This document shows positions 63,189 through 64,000 of a stretch of DNA of 64,000 nucleotides, piece by piece. The notes beneath the pieces were generated by a model. That model worked only from the letters and a program-made list of their open reading frames with translations. It made no database searches and was not told the DNA's origin. The DNA is taken from contig CAWGTD010000003.1 in the NCBI GenBank assembly GCA_963825415.1, forward strand, positions 372,001 through 436,000. Direction: 5' to 3'. The stretch comes from BP-464 sp963825415. Lineage in GTDB: Bacteria > Actinomycetota > Thermoleophilia > Solirubrobacterales > Solirubrobacteraceae. The translations under genes were made by a program, and so were the position numbers. Each line of letters opens with the position of its first letter. The stretch's first letter is position 1.

Positions 63189-64000
63189 CCGCGCAGCGCC
63201 GCGTGCACCCGCGCGGCGGCCGGAGCGATGTCCGCGCCCAGGCGCGGAAGCAGCTCGGCCCAGCCGGGGTGCATCGCGATCGCGCGGCGCACCTGCTCGG
63301 CGCCGGCGTCCAGATCCCCCGCGTGCGCGGTGGCCAGCCCCGCCCAGAAGAGCAGCTCGTGGTTGTCGGGCGCCGCCGCCGCCGCCCGCCGATACCACTC
63401 GCCGGCCTCGCCGTGGCGGCCCGCGCCCATCAGATCGTCGCCCTCCGACGCCAGCGCATATGCGTCGTGCAGGTCGAGCAGCCTGCGCAGCTCGTCCAGC
63501 GGCGCGGCGTGGTCCTCCACGCGCAGCTCGACCACACGCTGCCAGCCCTCGCCGGCCTCCGGAACCACGATCAGCGCCGCCGACTGGCGGCCGCGCACGT
63601 CCCCGCCGGCCGCCTCGCCCGCATCCAACGCCGCCAGCAGCCGGCGCGCGAGCGGCCCCTCGCCGGCGTCGAACGCCTCCGCCATCGCGCCCCACACCCG
63701 CTCCGAGGCCATCATGTTCGCCTGGCAGGAGAACCCGGCGCCGACCGCGTGGCCGGCGAACGCGACGCAGCGCTCACCCGTGTGCACCGCCACCTCGTCA
63801 TTCGGCGCGACCACGGCGACCTGGCGGTAGTCGCGCTGGTCGTCGGCGGCCAGCTCGGCGGCCAACGCATCCTGGGCGCCCTGCCCACCGGCCATCCGGT
63901 CGAGCACCCGCGGGCCGTAGGCGGGCTCGGCGATCGACTGCGTGCAGACCGCGCCCACGCCCGGGCGCGCCCAGCTGACGACCGAGCCGACGGAGAACCA
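63185..64000 (-). CDS. DUF1028 family protein, N-terminus beyond window edge
   Basis: Open to the right edge, so the start is outside; about 271 codons are visible. FSVGSVVSWARPGVGAVCTQS and IAEPAYGPRVLDRMAGG match the start of DUF1028, an Ntn-hydrolase-like family of unknown reaction. The C-terminal about 90 residues are TPR-like helices (AGEWYRRAAAAAPDNHELLF, then ATAHAGDLDAGAEQVRRAI). The missing N-terminus should be roughly 20 residues. It shares CTAG stops with the convergent 2-oxoglutarate dehydrogenase gene. Confidence 0.87.
   Translation of the reverse strand, partial: WFSVGSVVSWARPGVGAVCTQSIAEPAYGPRVLDRMAGGQGAQDALAAELAADDQRDYRQVAVVAPNDEVAVHTGERCVAFAGHAVGAGFSCQANMMASERVWGAMAEAFDAGEGPLARRLLAALDAGEAAGGDVRGRQSAALIVVPEAGEGWQRVVELRVEDHAAPLDELRRLLDLHDAYALASEGDDLMGAGRHGEAGEWYRRAAAAAPDNHELLFWAGLATAHAGDLDAGAEQVRRAIAMHPGWAELLPRLGADIAPAAARVHAALRG

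Noticed and set aside
61549..63978. Plus-strand 809-codon frame over the E1 part and the DUF1028 gene
   Set aside because: The E1 protein is clearly encoded in another frame with thiamine diphosphate motifs; this frame is Arg/Pro-rich noise.

Overview
The window is about 72% GC, tightly packed and free of mobile DNA. Its gene content points to a high-GC actinobacterium of the class Thermoleophilia (Solirubrobacterales or a close relative). The clues are a 2-oxoglutarate dehydrogenase with fused E2 and E1, a large set of MBL-fold hydrolases, TetR/ROK-type palindromic operators, and a secreted protein carrying a C-terminal beta-rich domain that I associate with Solirubrobacter-type genomes. The taxonomic call is inference. 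No rRNA, tRNA, CRISPR array, transposase or prophage gene was seen.

Layout. 1-8.1 kb is almost all minus strand: an aldehyde dehydrogenase running off the left edge, a DUF1800/DUF1501/cupredoxin operon, a zinc-ribbon membrane protein coupled to a cyclophilin, a DEAD-box helicase and a quinone reductase. 8.1-17.8 kb is mostly plus strand: acyl-CoA dehydrogenase, sugar kinase, PQQ-type sugar dehydrogenase, dCTP deaminase, a polymer ligase, citrate synthase and a Pat-like acetyltransferase. 17.8-24.3 kb holds MBL-fold hydrolases, a kinase plus metallopeptidase operon and metF. 24.3-29.4 kb holds an aminotransferase, an M29 aminopeptidase with a highly structured 5' leader, an exported S15 hydrolase and a methyltransferase. 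29.4-36.4 kb is a sugar-type catabolic locus: a ROK repressor divergent from an oxidoreductase, an isomerase and an RbsABC-like transporter. 36.4-44.7 kb holds a HAD phosphatase, an HD-GYP protein, pyruvate kinase, an ABC1 kinase, a secreted protein and a glyoxalase-type pair. 44.7-53.6 kb is an envelope/export region: an amidase fused to three glycosyltransferase modules, a Tat protein, an M1 peptidase, Ppx and a ceramidase-like protein. 53.6-64 kb contains a decayed AbiEi/DUF559 gene, a PanE-AGPS-DUF4383 operon, a NUDIX protein, the fused 2-oxoglutarate dehydrogenase and a DUF1028 protein.

Organisation. Neighbouring genes are often translationally coupled (ATGA, GTGA or TGATG overlaps). Four convergent gene pairs end on one shared CTAG. 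Around twenty genes have a TANNNT -10 box 6-10 bases before the start codon and no Shine-Dalgarno, so leaderless mRNAs appear to be the rule for operon-first genes. Central carbon enzymes (citrate synthase, pyruvate kinase, 2-oxoglutarate dehydrogenase) are scattered rather than clustered.

Caution. Six otherwise well conserved genes are broken by eight small indels (methyltransferase, polymer ligase, ABC ATPase, M1 peptidase, DUF4383, 2-oxoglutarate dehydrogenase). Because essential genes are hit, consensus sequencing error is the likeliest cause. I give these genes their full extent and mark each break.
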